A stretch of 64,000 nt of DNA from Brugia malayi. Taxonomy: Eukaryota; Nematoda; Chromadorea; Rhabditida; Onchocercidae. Position 1 is the stretch's first letter, and the number at the start of each line of letters is the position of its first letter. This document shows positions 1 through 13,115 of the stretch, piece after piece. The stretch lies in the NCBI RefSeq assembly GCF_000002995.4, contig NW_025062476.1, forward strand, positions 2,971,001-3,035,000, given 5' to 3'. The translations under genes and the position numbers were made by a program. The notes under the pieces were generated by a model. The model was not told the DNA's origin. It made no database searches and saw only the letters and a list, made by a program, of their open reading frames with translations.

Positions 1-2898
1 TAAATTTTCAAATTTTTTGTTTTTTCGTTCCTTCTCTTTTCTTTTCTTTTTTTCTTCGTTTTTTTTTTTTTTCATATGCAATAAATAAAACTATGAATTA
101 TCAAATTTCAGTTAAACTTTTCAATCATTTTTGATTCTTAGATTGTACTTTTTCTCATCTCTTTTTCATAAATTCAATATTTTATTATCTTTCACGTGTA
201 CGAAATTTTACTAATTCATAGCATACAAAATGTAAGTTGAATTTTTTTTTGAAATAGTAAATTAAAAATTGAGGGTAAAAGTTTTAAATGTTATGTGATA
301 TTAGGAACGATTCATTTTCAAGTTTCATTTCCGTGATAGATTGATGGATGAAAAAGCAAACAAATCTGAGTTTTGAACTGTGAATGTTTCCGTTTCTACA
401 CGACCACTTCTGAGCTGTTATCATCAATCCGTACTGCATGTGTTATATGATATGGTGCAGTAGACTCTCGAATATTCCCTCATGAAATCAATCATTTTTT
501 CATTTTTTCTTATCAATCATATGGAATTTTTTTCTCTATTTCTATTTCTATATTGGTCATTTTTAAAAAAAAAAAAAAAAACTTAACGAAATTAATCGAC
601 TTAATCTTAACTAATACTCTAATTTTATGGAAATTCTTTTTTTTTTTACTTTTCATTTTCAAATTTAATTAATATTTATTGAATGTGTTTTGATGATATC
701 TTGAATATTTGAATTTTTTTCTTCTCTAAAAGCTTGTCTTCTCATTTATTGCTTTGAAATATATGTAAAATGAAAGGAAATATTTTATAAATTTATTCAT
801 TTCTTAATTAACAATTTCTTATCATTGCCACATCAATTCTGCTTTTAGTAATCAACAATAATAATAATAAATAATGCAACAAACAAGCAAAACACTCTTT
901 GGTTGCATTCTTTGAGACAAAAATGATATGACTCAACTTTTTTGCAACCTTTTCAATTCATCTCTTTTCTTTTCAAATACAAACCAAACATTTTCTCACT
1001 AATCTTTCATTTTTTCTTTCTCAGAAGATACTCTTTGCCACTCCCATAGTTTAATAGCATTGATACTGATAAGGAAGACTAGTAGAAGGGAACAATTATT
1101 ACAATTTCAGTTCCATCCGTTAATACCTAATCAGATTTGTTGTTGTTGTTGTTATTGTTATTGTTATTGCTTGACAATCACTGATAATGAATTAATGATG
1201 GAAGCGGAAAAGTAAGAAAGTAAGCGTGAATGATTCAATGATTTGATAAGAGCAAATGATATCCTAATATTCTCTCTCTCTTTCTCTCTCACTAATTTCT
1301 TCATTTGTTTTCTTTTTTGCAATTCTTTTAACTGTAACGAAAGAATCATTTCTTCATTTATCATATCATCTAATTAATAACTCATTTATAATTAAATAGA
1401 ATAGTTCATAGATCATTTGCTATAAGATAGCTCCAAGAAATTAATCAGAATTTATTTATTTCATCTATTTTATATATATATAGTTGAGCAATTTTTTTAT
1501 AATATATTCATTATATACTTCATTGTTGTTATTTAATAATAATTTAGCGTAATGGTAATTAATAATAACTTTTTAATTTTCTGTGATTATTACCTAATTA
1601 TTACTTATTCTACCTAGTTAAATAAGGGATACTAAAAATTTGCTTGTTTTCTTAACATTTATATTTAAATATGAAGTACCCATACGTTTAGCCTTATTAA
1701 TGTTTACCTGTTATTCCATCATTTCATTTTTAGCTTGGCTCTATTACGGTTTTTAATAAACTTTCCCTTATCAATCACATTTAAACAATACAAAAATTTG
1801 TATTCTCATAGCTATGTGAGAAGTACGTCTATTTTTCCCATCTGATTATTATTACTCAATGATATATCTGAAAAATCCGTTTTCCAACTTTTTTTTTTTT
1901 ATATTTTAAACAATAATTAATGGAATACATTTTTTAAAAAAATTTTTTAAATTTTTTAATATTTGTTAGTTTTGTTTCATAAAAATAGCATAAGTTGTGG
2001 TAGTGGAGGTTAATATTATTGCCATAGAGTCTAATGTTAAATAGGATTTTCATTTTAAAATATAAAATAATCAAATATATGAGAAAATTAATAATATCCG
2101 ATATGAAAGGCATCATGAATTTCACGGATGATTCCGGATCATCAAATTTAAGTATATTTAATTGATAGAAATTCAAATTTATAATAGAAAATACAGATTT
2201 GATAAGCAAAATGATTTTTTTTGATTTAATTGTCCCAGAAATTTCATATTTTTTCTTTTTTTCCTTCGATACTGGTATGAATTTCAGGATCCGGAAACAT
2301 TTGTAAGATTCATGTTGCATTTTCTATGGAATAATTGTATGCATTTGTTCACAGAGTTGAAATCACTATTTTAAAATTAAAAATCTTAGATGTAAATAAC
2401 TTTTCCAATCTTTCTGAAAATTCAACGGCAATTTTTTTTGTTTTTTCTATTACATTTTTAAATTGAAAAATTAGTTTATGTATGGTAATATCTATTGAAA
2501 TTTTCATTGATGAAAAACTCAAAGTTCTTTTTTTTTTTTTTTTTTTTTCACTTATCAATTTTTAACAAGAAAACTTGGGAAAAGCTCTGATAAAAAAAAA
2601 AGCACAAAAAGCTTTGTTTGTTACTTCACAGTATCTTCTCACTAATAATGAATCATAATGAAGATGAATTAGGAAATAAATTAAAATACCATTTTTATAA
2701 ATGTCAAAAATTTTTCGTTTTTAAAAGTTGATAATTTGTTTGAAATCTCTAATTTGGATAAATTGTTATCTCTTTTAAAATGCAAACAATAGCATTGTGA
2801 CAGCATTATTTGTAGGCTTGTAAAAAGGAAAAAAATGTCATTTCTTTTTTTTTTTTCAAGTCATGAAGAGCCATCTAGTCAAAAAGTATATTTAGATG

Positions 2899-2939
<41 letters not shown>

Positions 2940-5900
2940 TGAAGAGAGAATATTGGAAGAAAAATGGTATGATTCAAATTATTTCCACCTTAGGGAATTT
3001 TATTCCTTCTACTTTTTCAAATTTTCAAACTACAGTTTCTTTCTTTCTTTCTTTTTTTTTATTTTGAAGTCTAATCTATACTTTTTTTTTATGAAAAATG
3101 TTTGATATGCTAAATTTTTTTATTCTTTTATAATTTTAGTTTATAAATTCACGCAAAGTTTAATTGAAATGTTACTAATTTGATTTCTTTTTTTTTTTTT
3201 TTTAATCTTTTGGAAAGATAACAATATCAATAATAAAATTGTATGTTGATTAATTGCATCCATTCGTTTAATTTTGTTCATCACTTTAATTTTTTTTTTT
3301 TTTTTTTAAATCATTTGTTATTCATTCATTCGTTCGTTTCAATGATTTGTGAATAAATTTAAGAAAAAAAAAAGAAGAAAGAATTCAAGCTTTATCTTTT
3401 TTTAATATCAATAAAATCTCTATCCAATGTTCTTCTGGTGACGTAGGGTATTTAGTAATGCTGCTAAAAGAGATAGCAATTCATGAAGGAACAATTTTGA
3501 AACATTGAATTTACCGCAATGATATTGGAATTTTCTCGCTAATATCTTTTGCATAAAATTATTTTACTGTTAAAAATTTTGTATAATATTATGTTTGATG
3601 TAAGCATTTTTGCATACATTTTGCAATAATTTATGCTCATTTCAAATTCTTGCGCATCTTTTGCATGACATCATGTTGACAACGAGATTTTTCCTTCTTT
3701 TATAAAACACTTAATGCTTTAGGGATGACATTAAGCATTGACTAACTTTTCAAAAATTTGTTTATCACATATGATTTTTATGGTTGTTGTCATTTTCATT
3801 TTAGTAATATCTATCTATGGAACGAATAACATGCGAATATTTTTAAACTCTTTTAAAATCTCAAAAATTCTGCTATTCATGCAATTAATGTAATTCAAAA
3901 TTTTTTAACTCCTGTTTTTTATAAGTTTAATTAAATTTATACAAATAAATTGTCTTTTTATAAAGCAAAATAAGGTTTGAAAATATGATTAAATGGACCG
4001 ATGTTTCAACTGCAATTTACAGAGTCGGTAAAAAACAAAGAAAAGAAACTTCCAATCATTTTGTGGATGCATTCTGCTATTTAAGCTTTGGGATTTTAAA
4101 AAAAAAAAGAAAAACAAAAAACAAAAAAAAAAGAAACGGAAAGACGAAAAGGAACATAAAAAGAAGAAAAAAAAAAAAAATGATAAATTATACGCAATAA
4201 TCGTTTGTGTGTTTGAAATTTTATACCAACAAGAAAAGAAATTGGAAATGTATAGAAAAATCAATAGAATAAAACATTAGGCACAAAAATAAGAATAAAA
4301 AAAAAAATTGATTATATAATTAATTTTATAAAAAAAAAAAAAAACGCAGTATTAATTGCATTATAATATAAAAGCCCAAAGAGGCAATTAGAAAATTTCC
4401 TTTTAAGAGCCAAAAATAATATCTCTTACTTACTTTTTTTTTTTTGCTTACACTATTTAATGCTATAAGGAAACTTTTTTCTTCTTTATTTCAATTTTCT
4501 GAAGTGAATATTGATCAAATTTGGCCTGTACTAGTCAAGAAGAAAAAAAAAAAAAAAAGGAAAACAGTGTTAAGCGCTAAACGACTTAGTGCTTTGTGCG
4601 CGCTTATATTTCCTCTCTCTTTTTTTTTTACTACAAATGTACCAGCACCAGCACCAGCACCAGCACCACTAGCAGCAGTAGCATTTATAGTTTTGTTGAT
4701 GAAAGATAGAGATTTGAAGGACAGGTGCCATAAGCTAAAGTATCCTTTCTAACTTAGCTAAATCCTTTTTGCGCCTCTCTTCCAGCCCAAATCCTTTTTG
4801 CGCCTCTCTTCCATCCTCTCAATATTATGCTAAGTTAATTTGTCCCATTCTTCTTTTGAAAATCTTCGATAAATTTTGATGCATCTATGCTTCATTTCGT
4901 ACTTACGCATATCGACGCTTTTTTTTTTTTTTTTCACCATAGCTACCACTTGTAGCATTTCTCATTATTTTTTATAGATTTTTTTGTTTTTTGTTTTGTT
5001 TTGTTTTGTTTTTTTTTCATATTATTTAATATTATTTTCAACTTATTATCATCGCCATGGTGACCAATGGTCATTTATCAAATAAATCTTAATGAAAATA
5101 TATTTTCATAGTTTACATTTCACAGATTGCTTTAATATTATAAATGGTAACGGATATGATTGTCCGTTGTTATTAGATATGAAATCCTTTGCTATAAGCT
5201 ATATAATGAATTTTTTTCTTTCTTTTTTTTTTGATAATCTGTTTTTAAATTATCACATATTCTATTTGGTTAAAAAACCTTTTTATTTTTTTTAATTGAA
5301 AGGGATGGAACTATCTGTTTGGATAAGCAACAAACTTTTAATTACATTTATAGGAGAGAGCATAACTTTTTTTTTTTTGCATTTATCATTACTATTTAAG
5401 CACAAATTTCATGTCGAAATTTCAGTGTAAATTTAAAAAATTTTCTTCACCTAATTTTGAGTAAATATTAAATTTATTTTAAATAAACCCTGAATTTTTC
5501 ACTTAATTTTGAGCTAAATTTCTTTTTTTTGAAAAAAAAAAACAAACATTTCCATGTAAAATAGCACTTGAAAGAAAGAAGATACAATGAAATGAATGTG
5601 AAAAAGAATTTTTGCACTGTTTTGTTTGTACAATTCATTTTTCATTGATCTTTTTCAATTATCAAAATTTCATTTAAATATACAATAAATCGATAAATGA
5701 AGATCAGTCATAACTATATGAAAATGAGACAATTTGATAAATAACATTTAGCTTTTTTCATTTCGTTAGTTCTTCTTCTCTTCAAATATCATCAAAAGAT
5801 GTTATAAGCTGTTGATAAAATTAATAAAAATTAATTTAGTGAAGCTAGGGAACAATTATAATTAATTGTTTGATTGAAAAAACTTCAATTAAAAAGTTTT

Positions 5901-6439
5901 TCATTATTTTTTAGGTAATACTTTATATTATTCCATAACATTTTTACTAAATGAGAAAGAAAAGAAATTTCAAATTGAATATTATTTCAGAACTAATTAG
6001 TTGTCAATATAGATATAATTAATCATGTGTTTATTGCTTGTAAAAAGGAAGTACTTCTTGAGGAACTAATATTGCTAACATTTGTCTAATTTATTATTCA
6101 ATAAAGAGAATAAGATAGTTTTACAAAAAAAAAAAAAAAAAAAGACGGACCAATCTTTCTTCTTTTTTTCTTTTTTCTTTTTTTTGTTAGAGTTAAACGT
6201 GTGAATTTCGTTTAAATTATATGAATTTTTTTCAAGTTGTTCTTCTGGAATGTCGTCATTCTGGGTAGGGTGTACTTCCTCATGATAGAACTGGAAGGAA
6301 GGGAAAGTAAAAAGTGGAAGAAGAAGATGAAGAAGCAAAGTACAAATTATGAAGGATATGGTCGAGACGAAGCAAAGTATAAATATACTTTTCGCAATGA
6401 GTTCATTATATTTGCCTTTTAACAATAACAACTTATAGG
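1..6439. other. Gene-poor AT-rich low-complexity region
   Basis: I see no supportable gene here. The stretch is dominated by poly-A and poly-T tracts and simple repeats: a TTG/TTA-type triplet run around 1139-1168, a GA dinucleotide run at about 2903-2935, a CCAGCA hexamer run around 4640-4668, and a direct repeat of about 28 bp at roughly 4759-4816. Open frames in this region are short and Lys/Phe-rich, as expected from homopolymers. The right end lies upstream of the first aquaporin and may hold its promoter. Confidence 0.6.
4759..4816. repeat. Direct tandem pair of ~28 bp
   Basis: A segment beginning AAATCCTTTTTGCGCCTC occurs twice back to back, differing only near its 3' end. It lies in otherwise gene-free DNA, close to the CCAGCA hexamer run. 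Confidence 0.7.
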
Positions 6440-6691
6440 TTACTCTTTACTTATTGTAAGTGATAAGTTATCGTTTACTTATTGTAAGTGATAAGTTATC
6501 GTTTACTTATTGTAAGTGATAAGTTATCGTTTACTTATTGTAAGTGATAAGTTATCGTCTATTTATTATAAGTGATAAGTTATCGTTTACTTATTGTAAG
6601 TGATAAGTTATCGTCTATTTATTGTAAGTGATAAGTTATCGTTTACTTATTGTAAGTGATAAGTTATCGTCTATTTATTGTAAGTGATAAG
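6440..6691. repeat. 28-bp minisatellite, nine units
   Basis: Nine head-to-tail units of 28 bp fill 252 bp exactly. The core TTATTGTAAGTGATAAGTTA is almost invariant. Units 2-4 and 6, 8 carry CGTTTAC, and units 5, 7, 9 carry CGTCTAT, so the second half alternates in a 56-bp dimer pattern. The core contains small dyads (ACTTA-ttg-TAAGT and CTTAT-n8-ATAAG). The array ends about 320 bp upstream of the aquaporin start codon. Confidence 0.9.
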
Positions 6692-6967
6692 TTATCATTT
6701 TTTTAGTGTTATCTCTTGCATCATTCTTATTTTAAAGAATAGCATTTGTCATAGCAGCATAAATAGATCATTAAATTTTGCTAAGAATTTGCTAAACTTT
6801 TTGAAATAAAATTTTTTTTTTTGTTCTACCAAATTTCTCTATTATCATTCATTACCATTATCTAATTATATTTGAATGTTAAGATTAACTTTAATTATGA
6901 TCAGCGCAAGTATTTACCCATTGTTCGGACGTTTTCTTTTTTCCAAAATTTTTTCTTTCTAAAAAGT

Positions 6968-6990
6968 TTTTTTTTTTTTTTTTTTTTAAG
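6968..6990 (+). promoter_or_regulatory. Probable 3' splice or trans-splice acceptor before aquaporin 1
   Basis: A long poly-T tract ends in AAG at 6988-6990, 18 bases before the ATG of the first aquaporin. No matching upstream coding exon is visible. In nematodes such a site is commonly used for spliced-leader addition. This is inference from position and composition only. Confidence 0.4.
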
Positions 6991-7008
6991 AATTTATCGG
7001 GCGATAAA

Positions 7009-10000
7009 ATGATGGATTCACCACTGGAAAAAGCTCGACGAATATTCCACATTGAAAATCGCACTGTAGTTAATTGTTTATCCGAATTCTATGGCTCTTT
7101 ACTATTACTGGTAAGATTTGACAAATTTCTTTCATACTAAGATCTATTCTAACTCAATAGCATAGCTAAACAATAGTTACTATTATCATGAAAATTCAAT
7201 TTGATTAGCATCCTTATTTAACTATAAAATGTTAGAAAATATAAATTCTTTTATAAAAGATTTCCTTATTTTTAACTGAAAAAACTTAAAAGAAAATTTG
7301 ATTTTTTTCTTTGATTTGGATTAAAAAAATGTTTTATTTATAATTATTGAAGGAGAAAACTTAGTAATGTTACAATCAGTTATTTGAAACATTCGAGTTA
7401 TATTGATGTTTTTTTTTTTTTTTTTTCAACAAAAAATATTATATTTTCCCATGCATATTTTATGCTTCATCGAGAATGACCTTTGATGCACATACTGATG
7501 TTTGCATAGCTTTCAATATGAAATTGTCAAATTTATAAACTATCCCGAGGAACAATTAGATAAATAAAGTGAAAAAACTTCCTCATTTTTTTATAGAGAA
7601 TTTTTGATAATTTTTGGTTATTTTTGTAGTTAAGGAAACTTCCTCAATTTATTTTGTTAAATAAAAGAAATTATTTAATTTCTTATAAGTTTTTTTGAGT
7701 TCTTAAATTTTTTCAAGTTTTAAATATTTTATTAAAGGTGAAAAAAAGTTAAACGAAAAAAGAAATGTATTAAGTGAAATATGAAAGAAAAAAAAAAGTT
7801 AAAATTAATGGTTTATTTCTTTTTTTTTTTTCTATCAATTGTTTGACAAGAAATAATACATTCTTAATAATAATTTAGAGATTTGCTTATTTCGTCCTCA
7901 TAAAAATTAGCCCAATTCATTGACTAGAAGCGTATTTATAAATACATTTAATAAAAATAAATGAGTAAATTTATTCTTTTATAATTTTTTTAAATTTTAT
8001 CTGTTAGGTTTTTAAATCATGTAGTCAAATAACGAATTGTATTTTTCAAGAAAAAAAATTAACTTATAACAAATGATAATAAATTAAATTAATTAAACTT
8101 AAAAAATATTTTAGTTTCTTGGAATCAGTATAGTACATCAATTCGATTTATCTCATAAACAGTTGAATACATGGATGCAAATCAATCTTGGATGGGGATT
8201 TACGATCATGTTCTGTGTTTATACCTGTTCAAAGACATCAGGTATAATAGCTTCTGTTTGTTTATTTGTTTATGGGAATAATTGATAAAGAGCAATAAGT
8301 TAGAAATTTAAGAAAAAGACACTGACATGCTGAGAAATTTTCATTTATTTCCTTTTTAAATTGCTTTCAAAAATTTCCGTACAAGTTCAAAAGTTATTCT
8401 AAATAAATCATTATTTAATGAAATTTCAAAATAAATTCATTAAAAATATTTAGCATTTCAAATGAGCAGTGTCTCTTAGTGACGATACTTTTATGCTTAA
8501 TCTTACGAAGAAATATATTCCATATTCTACTTTTTATTTATTTTATTTTTTTTTTTTAAATTCATTAATATTTTAAGTTCAGCAATGATATTTTAAGGAG
8601 GACATCTGAATCCAGCAATTTCGCTAATGTTTTATACTCTTGGAAAATTGCCTCTCTCACATTTTTTTTACTATAGTATCGTGCAAGTTCTTGGCGCTTT
8701 TGTCGGCACAGCATTTGCGTATACTGTTTATCTAGGTATTAATTCCAATTCAGTAATGTTTCCAATTTAATATTATTTTAATTTATCATTTATAATAAAT
8801 TTCTATATCATATGAAAGAGTAAGAAATGATTTCAGATCAAACTCATCATGTATTGGGTGATCTTCGCATTGTAGCAGGTCCGAATGGTACAGCTGGATT
8901 GTTCACGTCAATGCCTGCGCCTCACGTCTCAAATACGATCGCATTTTGGGATCAAGTAATCACTATTCTTCTATACTATAAATATATTCTGTAGTAAATA
9001 AGCTTAGTTTTAGTAATTTAATGCAAATTTATTTCTTTCCATTTCTAAACTTTTAAACCAAAAATTTTTTGAATTCTATGTGTTTGTAATATTTGCTCTT
9101 ATATTACAGTATTAGATCACTTTATTGGCCTCTTATGTATATTTTATTAACAAAATATTGAATTTTATCAATAAAATTTTATTAAAATTTAAAGGAAAAA
9201 AGAGTATGAAAAATTTGCCTTTCTTATCGCTATCACTTTATATGCTTTTCAAATATAAATTTAAATTTAATTGAAGGAATAGATATATATTGTAAAATTG
9301 CAAATGGAATATTTTATTTTATCCATTTTTTTTTTTTTTTTTCTTCTTTTTTAGTTTGTTGGTACAGGATTTTTGGCTCTTTTTGCATGTGTGATCACGG
9401 ACAAACGTCTAGAAATTCCATTTGCAATTCATCCACTTCTTATTGGATTAGTTGTTGCAATGATTGGTATGGCATTTGGAATGAATCTTGGATATCCTAT
9501 TAATCCTGCTCGAGACTTTGCTCCACGTCTTTTTGCTGCTATGATCGGATATGGTTGGGAAGTTTTTAGGTATGATGAATTGATGTCTTTTTTTTTTTCT
9601 TAAATAATCACAACAAATGATTCATATACAGACACTTCTTATATTGTATGAATAGCTGTCGTATAGCTTGATAGTATCTATGTTTGATAATTTGATATTT
9701 TGATAATCGTTTGTTAATGTTTATTTATTTTAATGTTAATTAAATTTTAGTGAATTGTTATTAAGTGTAGATTTTTCTGTTGTACTGATAACTTGTAAAG
9801 TCATATTTAAAGTAACTCATTAGATCGCTAATAATATTTATTAAAAGCGTTTCGATATCTTATACTAGCTTCTTTTGCAGTTATCATAATTACTATTTCT
9901 GGATTCCAATAGTGGCACCGTTCTTTGGCGCAATTGCTGCAGCTTGGTCATATTTCATCTTCGTTGGCTTTCAAATTCCAGATCAACCGCCCAGTTATAT

Positions 10001-10274
10001 GAAGGAAAATAAAACCGATGGTGATGGCATTCCTTTGAAAACTACGTATGTTGACTTCTCTCTATTCTGGTTTACTTTAAGTTTGGATCAAAATTTGTTT
10101 AATAATTTCACTTTACTGAATAAAAAAATATCATAACTGTATACTTTTTTTTTTTTTATGATTACTATAAATAATTCAAATTGTTTTGGTATCATCTTTC
10201 AAAACATTTTTAATTTTGTAATTTTAATTATTCACATATTTCTTTTTTTTTTCTTTTTCAGAGATCTTGCATAA
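7009..10274 (+). CDS. Aquaglyceroporin-type MIP channel (seven exons)
   Basis: Membrane channel for water and probably glycerol. Exons: 7009-7110, 8115-8241, 8598-8735, 8837-8955, 9355-9569, 9881-10045, 10262-10274. All are joined by GT-AG introns with consistent phase, giving 292 aa, a normal size for the family. The first half-helix motif GGHLNPA is at residues 77-83, and the second box is NPARD at 212-216. The Asp after NPAR is the classical glycerol-facilitator mark, and Arg215 is the usual selectivity-filter Arg. Hydrophobic segments fit six transmembrane helices. Two ATGs stand in tandem at 7009 and 7012; I used the first. The last exon adds only Asp-Leu-Ala. Exons 2-5 have exactly the same lengths (127, 138, 119, 215 nt) as those of the aquaporins at 13841 and 47781, so the three are paralogues. 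Subfamily substrate is not provable from sequence. Confidence 0.93.
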
Positions 10275-12028
10275 AGTCAACGCTGAAAAAAAAAACCCAA
10301 TAAACAAAATAAATACAAGTGTAAATGCAGCATATGAAGAATTCGATTTCTTTCTGAAAAGTTATCCAATTCCAATTTAATTAAATGATTTTGCCTCACT
10401 ATTTCTAAATTAGATGATTTATTTCTCTATAGGGACCGGTCGTAAGCTAAAATTAGTGCAGATATGAGATAAAAGTTTAGCGCCATCAAATGCACATCTA
10501 ATTTTCCATATCAGCGATTTATATTACATTTCTATCTGCCTCGGCCAACTGTTGGAAACATTTAATAAAAAAAAAAAAAAATCCTAGCAAAATTCCATCT
10601 ATCAATGCAATTCATGTTTAACTGTGGTGATGATAAGTTACCTTTTTGAGTACTTTGCACCTTAATTGATTGTTTGATAATTGGCCGGTAATAGTGTAAT
10701 ACTATTTTGTTTTTTTTTTTTTTTTTTTTATTTTCTATTTATGCCTTTATTTCTGTTTTTGTCCACATTTTTGTACTAAATAGAAAAATACAATAGCTAG
10801 CCTACTTTTTTACACAATTTTTTTTTTTCGTTTTCTTGTGAAGACGGAATGGCATTACTTGTTGTCGAAGGTATTGAATTTCCATTTTCTGAATAAATTT
10901 GAATTCGAAAACCATATGAATTTTTTTTTTTCTTCTCTTGGTTGTACTCGAATCTAAGCGAAGGAATAAAAAATATTGTATACATATATATATATATATT
11001 ATCAACAGCATTTATCAAACATTTCAAGTTTTATGATACATATATACCAGTCTGTTTCCCTAATGATCAAAGTGGCGCAATGATACACAACTTATGGCTC
11101 TACAGTAATCTTTTATTAACTAAGCTAATTTTAATCTTTCATCAAAACTGAATGGCATTACATGTACACAATTCAAGGTATACACTTTCAGGCAGGTATC
11201 ATTCAAGCAAACACTCATTTGTTGACAGTTTTAATTCATCGTTTTGACATATGTATGAGTCATTTGGTTATAAAGCATAACTGGCTGAGTCAATAATTCT
11301 AAATTTAATCAAAAAAAGCAATTCACAATCTATCAGATTTGGAATTTTTGGAAATTCTTTTTGATTGTGTGGAAAATTTTTTTGACACCAATAAACGCAT
11401 ACTTGCACTTCTTACTTAAACCACCTGCACTTAATAATTCCTACTGTATGCACTATAAACTTACTTCCTGTTTTATATTTTATAAAATATAAGGAACCAA
11501 ATATTAGTACCACTCAATAACCTTTTGATCTCATGATTTATTACTTTGTTCTTGCAAAGTTTTTTTTTTTTTTTTTTTTTTTTGTAAATATTTCTTTCTT
11601 TTATGTCTTTAAAAGAAAATTCTGTTTGTTAAATGTTGCAATTTTTTCTAACTCATTGCGCTCTTTTCATTTACCAAAATGTGAAATAGGAGCGAAAATT
11701 GTTCCCAGTAGAATGAATTTGAAATTGCAATAAGTAAAAATAAATGCCTTCAGCGTTCATTGAATTTGATTAAGACATTATTGTGCGGCCAATTAATCTC
11801 CTTTCAATCAATTTTATATCCATTCGGCGGGTAAATTCAACAAAAAAAAAAATGAAAAAATTGAAATAGAAATTTCTTGAAGTTAGACGATTAATTCTTC
11901 TCTATTCAGTATTTCATTCATAACAAACTTAACAATTATGTCTGACAAATTTAGATCCACTTAAAACTAATAGACTTTTAGACCACATATCACTGCTTAA
12001 TTATCAAATCACAAATGCAACACTAACA
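10275..12028. other. Intergenic, no gene seen
   Basis: This holds the 3' flank of aquaporin 1, with AATAAA-like hexamers near 10299 that could serve for polyadenylation. Poly-T runs and a short TA run at about 10984-11000 follow. Reading both strands I found no frame with family resemblance or paired splice sites. Confidence 0.5.
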
Positions 12029-12480
12029 TATGTGTAAAACAAATTTAATTTAATGTAAGCGTCATTATACCATTCTATTTTCACACTTTAAAACACCAAT
12101 GAAAGAAATATTTTCATACAATAAAGCGAGTTGCTGCACACTTTATAGTATCAATCAAATTTATAAGAGTAGAATGATTTGTTGATCTTATGTTTATGTG
12201 TAGCGAAAAATACGAATAGTTACTAACAAATAAGTAATCAAATCAATCTAAACAGTTGAAGTGGACTTGTTCTTTTATTTGCTATGCTTTTCTTGATATT
12301 TTGTTTAAAATTTCAGAGTACCAATGATAGATGTAAGTTTGTTGTCTTCAACTAATTTATTATCATTAATTTCTTTTCCTTCTGACTGTAATTTTTTAAA
12401 CACTACTTCCTTTGTACTTTTCAAGTGATTTTAAACAAAATTTCTTTTCCTCTATTATTTTCAATGGAATGTTTATAATT
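12029..12480 (+). repeat. Diverged upstream copy (A1) of the aquaporin 2 5' flank
   Basis: This segment resembles 13178-13540 in order and wording. Both start with GTAAAACAAATTTAATTTAA, and both later contain a TATCATTAATTTCTTTTCC block followed by a TTTGTACTTTT/TTTGTACTGTT block. Many substitutions and indels separate them, so this is an old tandem duplication of non-coding upstream DNA. An interspersed element (from about 12547) now lies between the two copies. Confidence 0.7.
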
Positions 12481-12546
12481 GAATTAATTCGAGTTGTAAC
12501 AGATGACACTATTTATTTCAAAATACTTAGTTAAATTTATATGAGA

Positions 12547-13115
12547 AATGATTTATCCAACATTCATCATTCAATGGTAACTGTACTTCTGTGCATTGTC
12601 TAGGATGTATGTCACTGCTTAATACGTTGTGAATAGATTCTTCCACTTTTATTGTTAAAAGTTCTCAGTGTGACAGTCAAATTTATATTCGATGGTTCAA
12701 AGGTTATAAGCTCGTTGCTCAATTAGCTTTCTTTGTTACAAAGCAATCTTATCTACAATATCTAAATGAAGTAGGGGTGTTCCACTCGAAGGTCATCCTT
12801 ACAAGTAATTCACGTAATGTTATAAACCAACTGTCTACTATACAAAGGGCAAAGGTCAACCAAGAGTGACAACTATTTATTTACTCACTGTAACCATACG
12901 TTATATTGTAAGCCAACGCCTACTATAAAACGTGGTTAAAGCTATTGTCTAAGGTGCAGTTTTGATTGAAATAGTCTTAAATTCGGTTTTCATAGTTTGT
13001 TTATATCCTTCAGTCTCTACTCAACGACCAATCCCAGCCGAATTTCTCCAATTAATCACTTTTGATACTATATTTGGTGTCCCAAAGAATTTATCATCAA
13101 TTAATTAAAATTTCC
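12547..13115 (+). mobile_element. Interspersed element copy, within the segmental duplication
   Basis: An anonymous non-coding repeat. A diverged copy sits at about 25408-26100, and this copy's sister is at about 46494-47055. All share the start AATGATTTATCCAAC, an inner block GACAGTCAAATTTATAT, and two related sub-blocks of the kind CCAACTnCTACTA...AAAGGTC. The right end is near TTAAAATTTC. I see no transposase frame, terminal inverted repeat or clear target-site duplication, so the class is unknown. Confidence 0.6.

Noticed and set aside
3985..4264. Overlapping Lys-rich and Phe-rich frames around 4.0-4.26 kb
   Set aside because: Products of poly-A/poly-T runs on both strands, with no splice or family support.
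4640..4680. Pro-Ala or Gln/His repeat coding region
   Set aside because: A CCAGCA microsatellite in a short frame without neighbours; no evidence of a gene.
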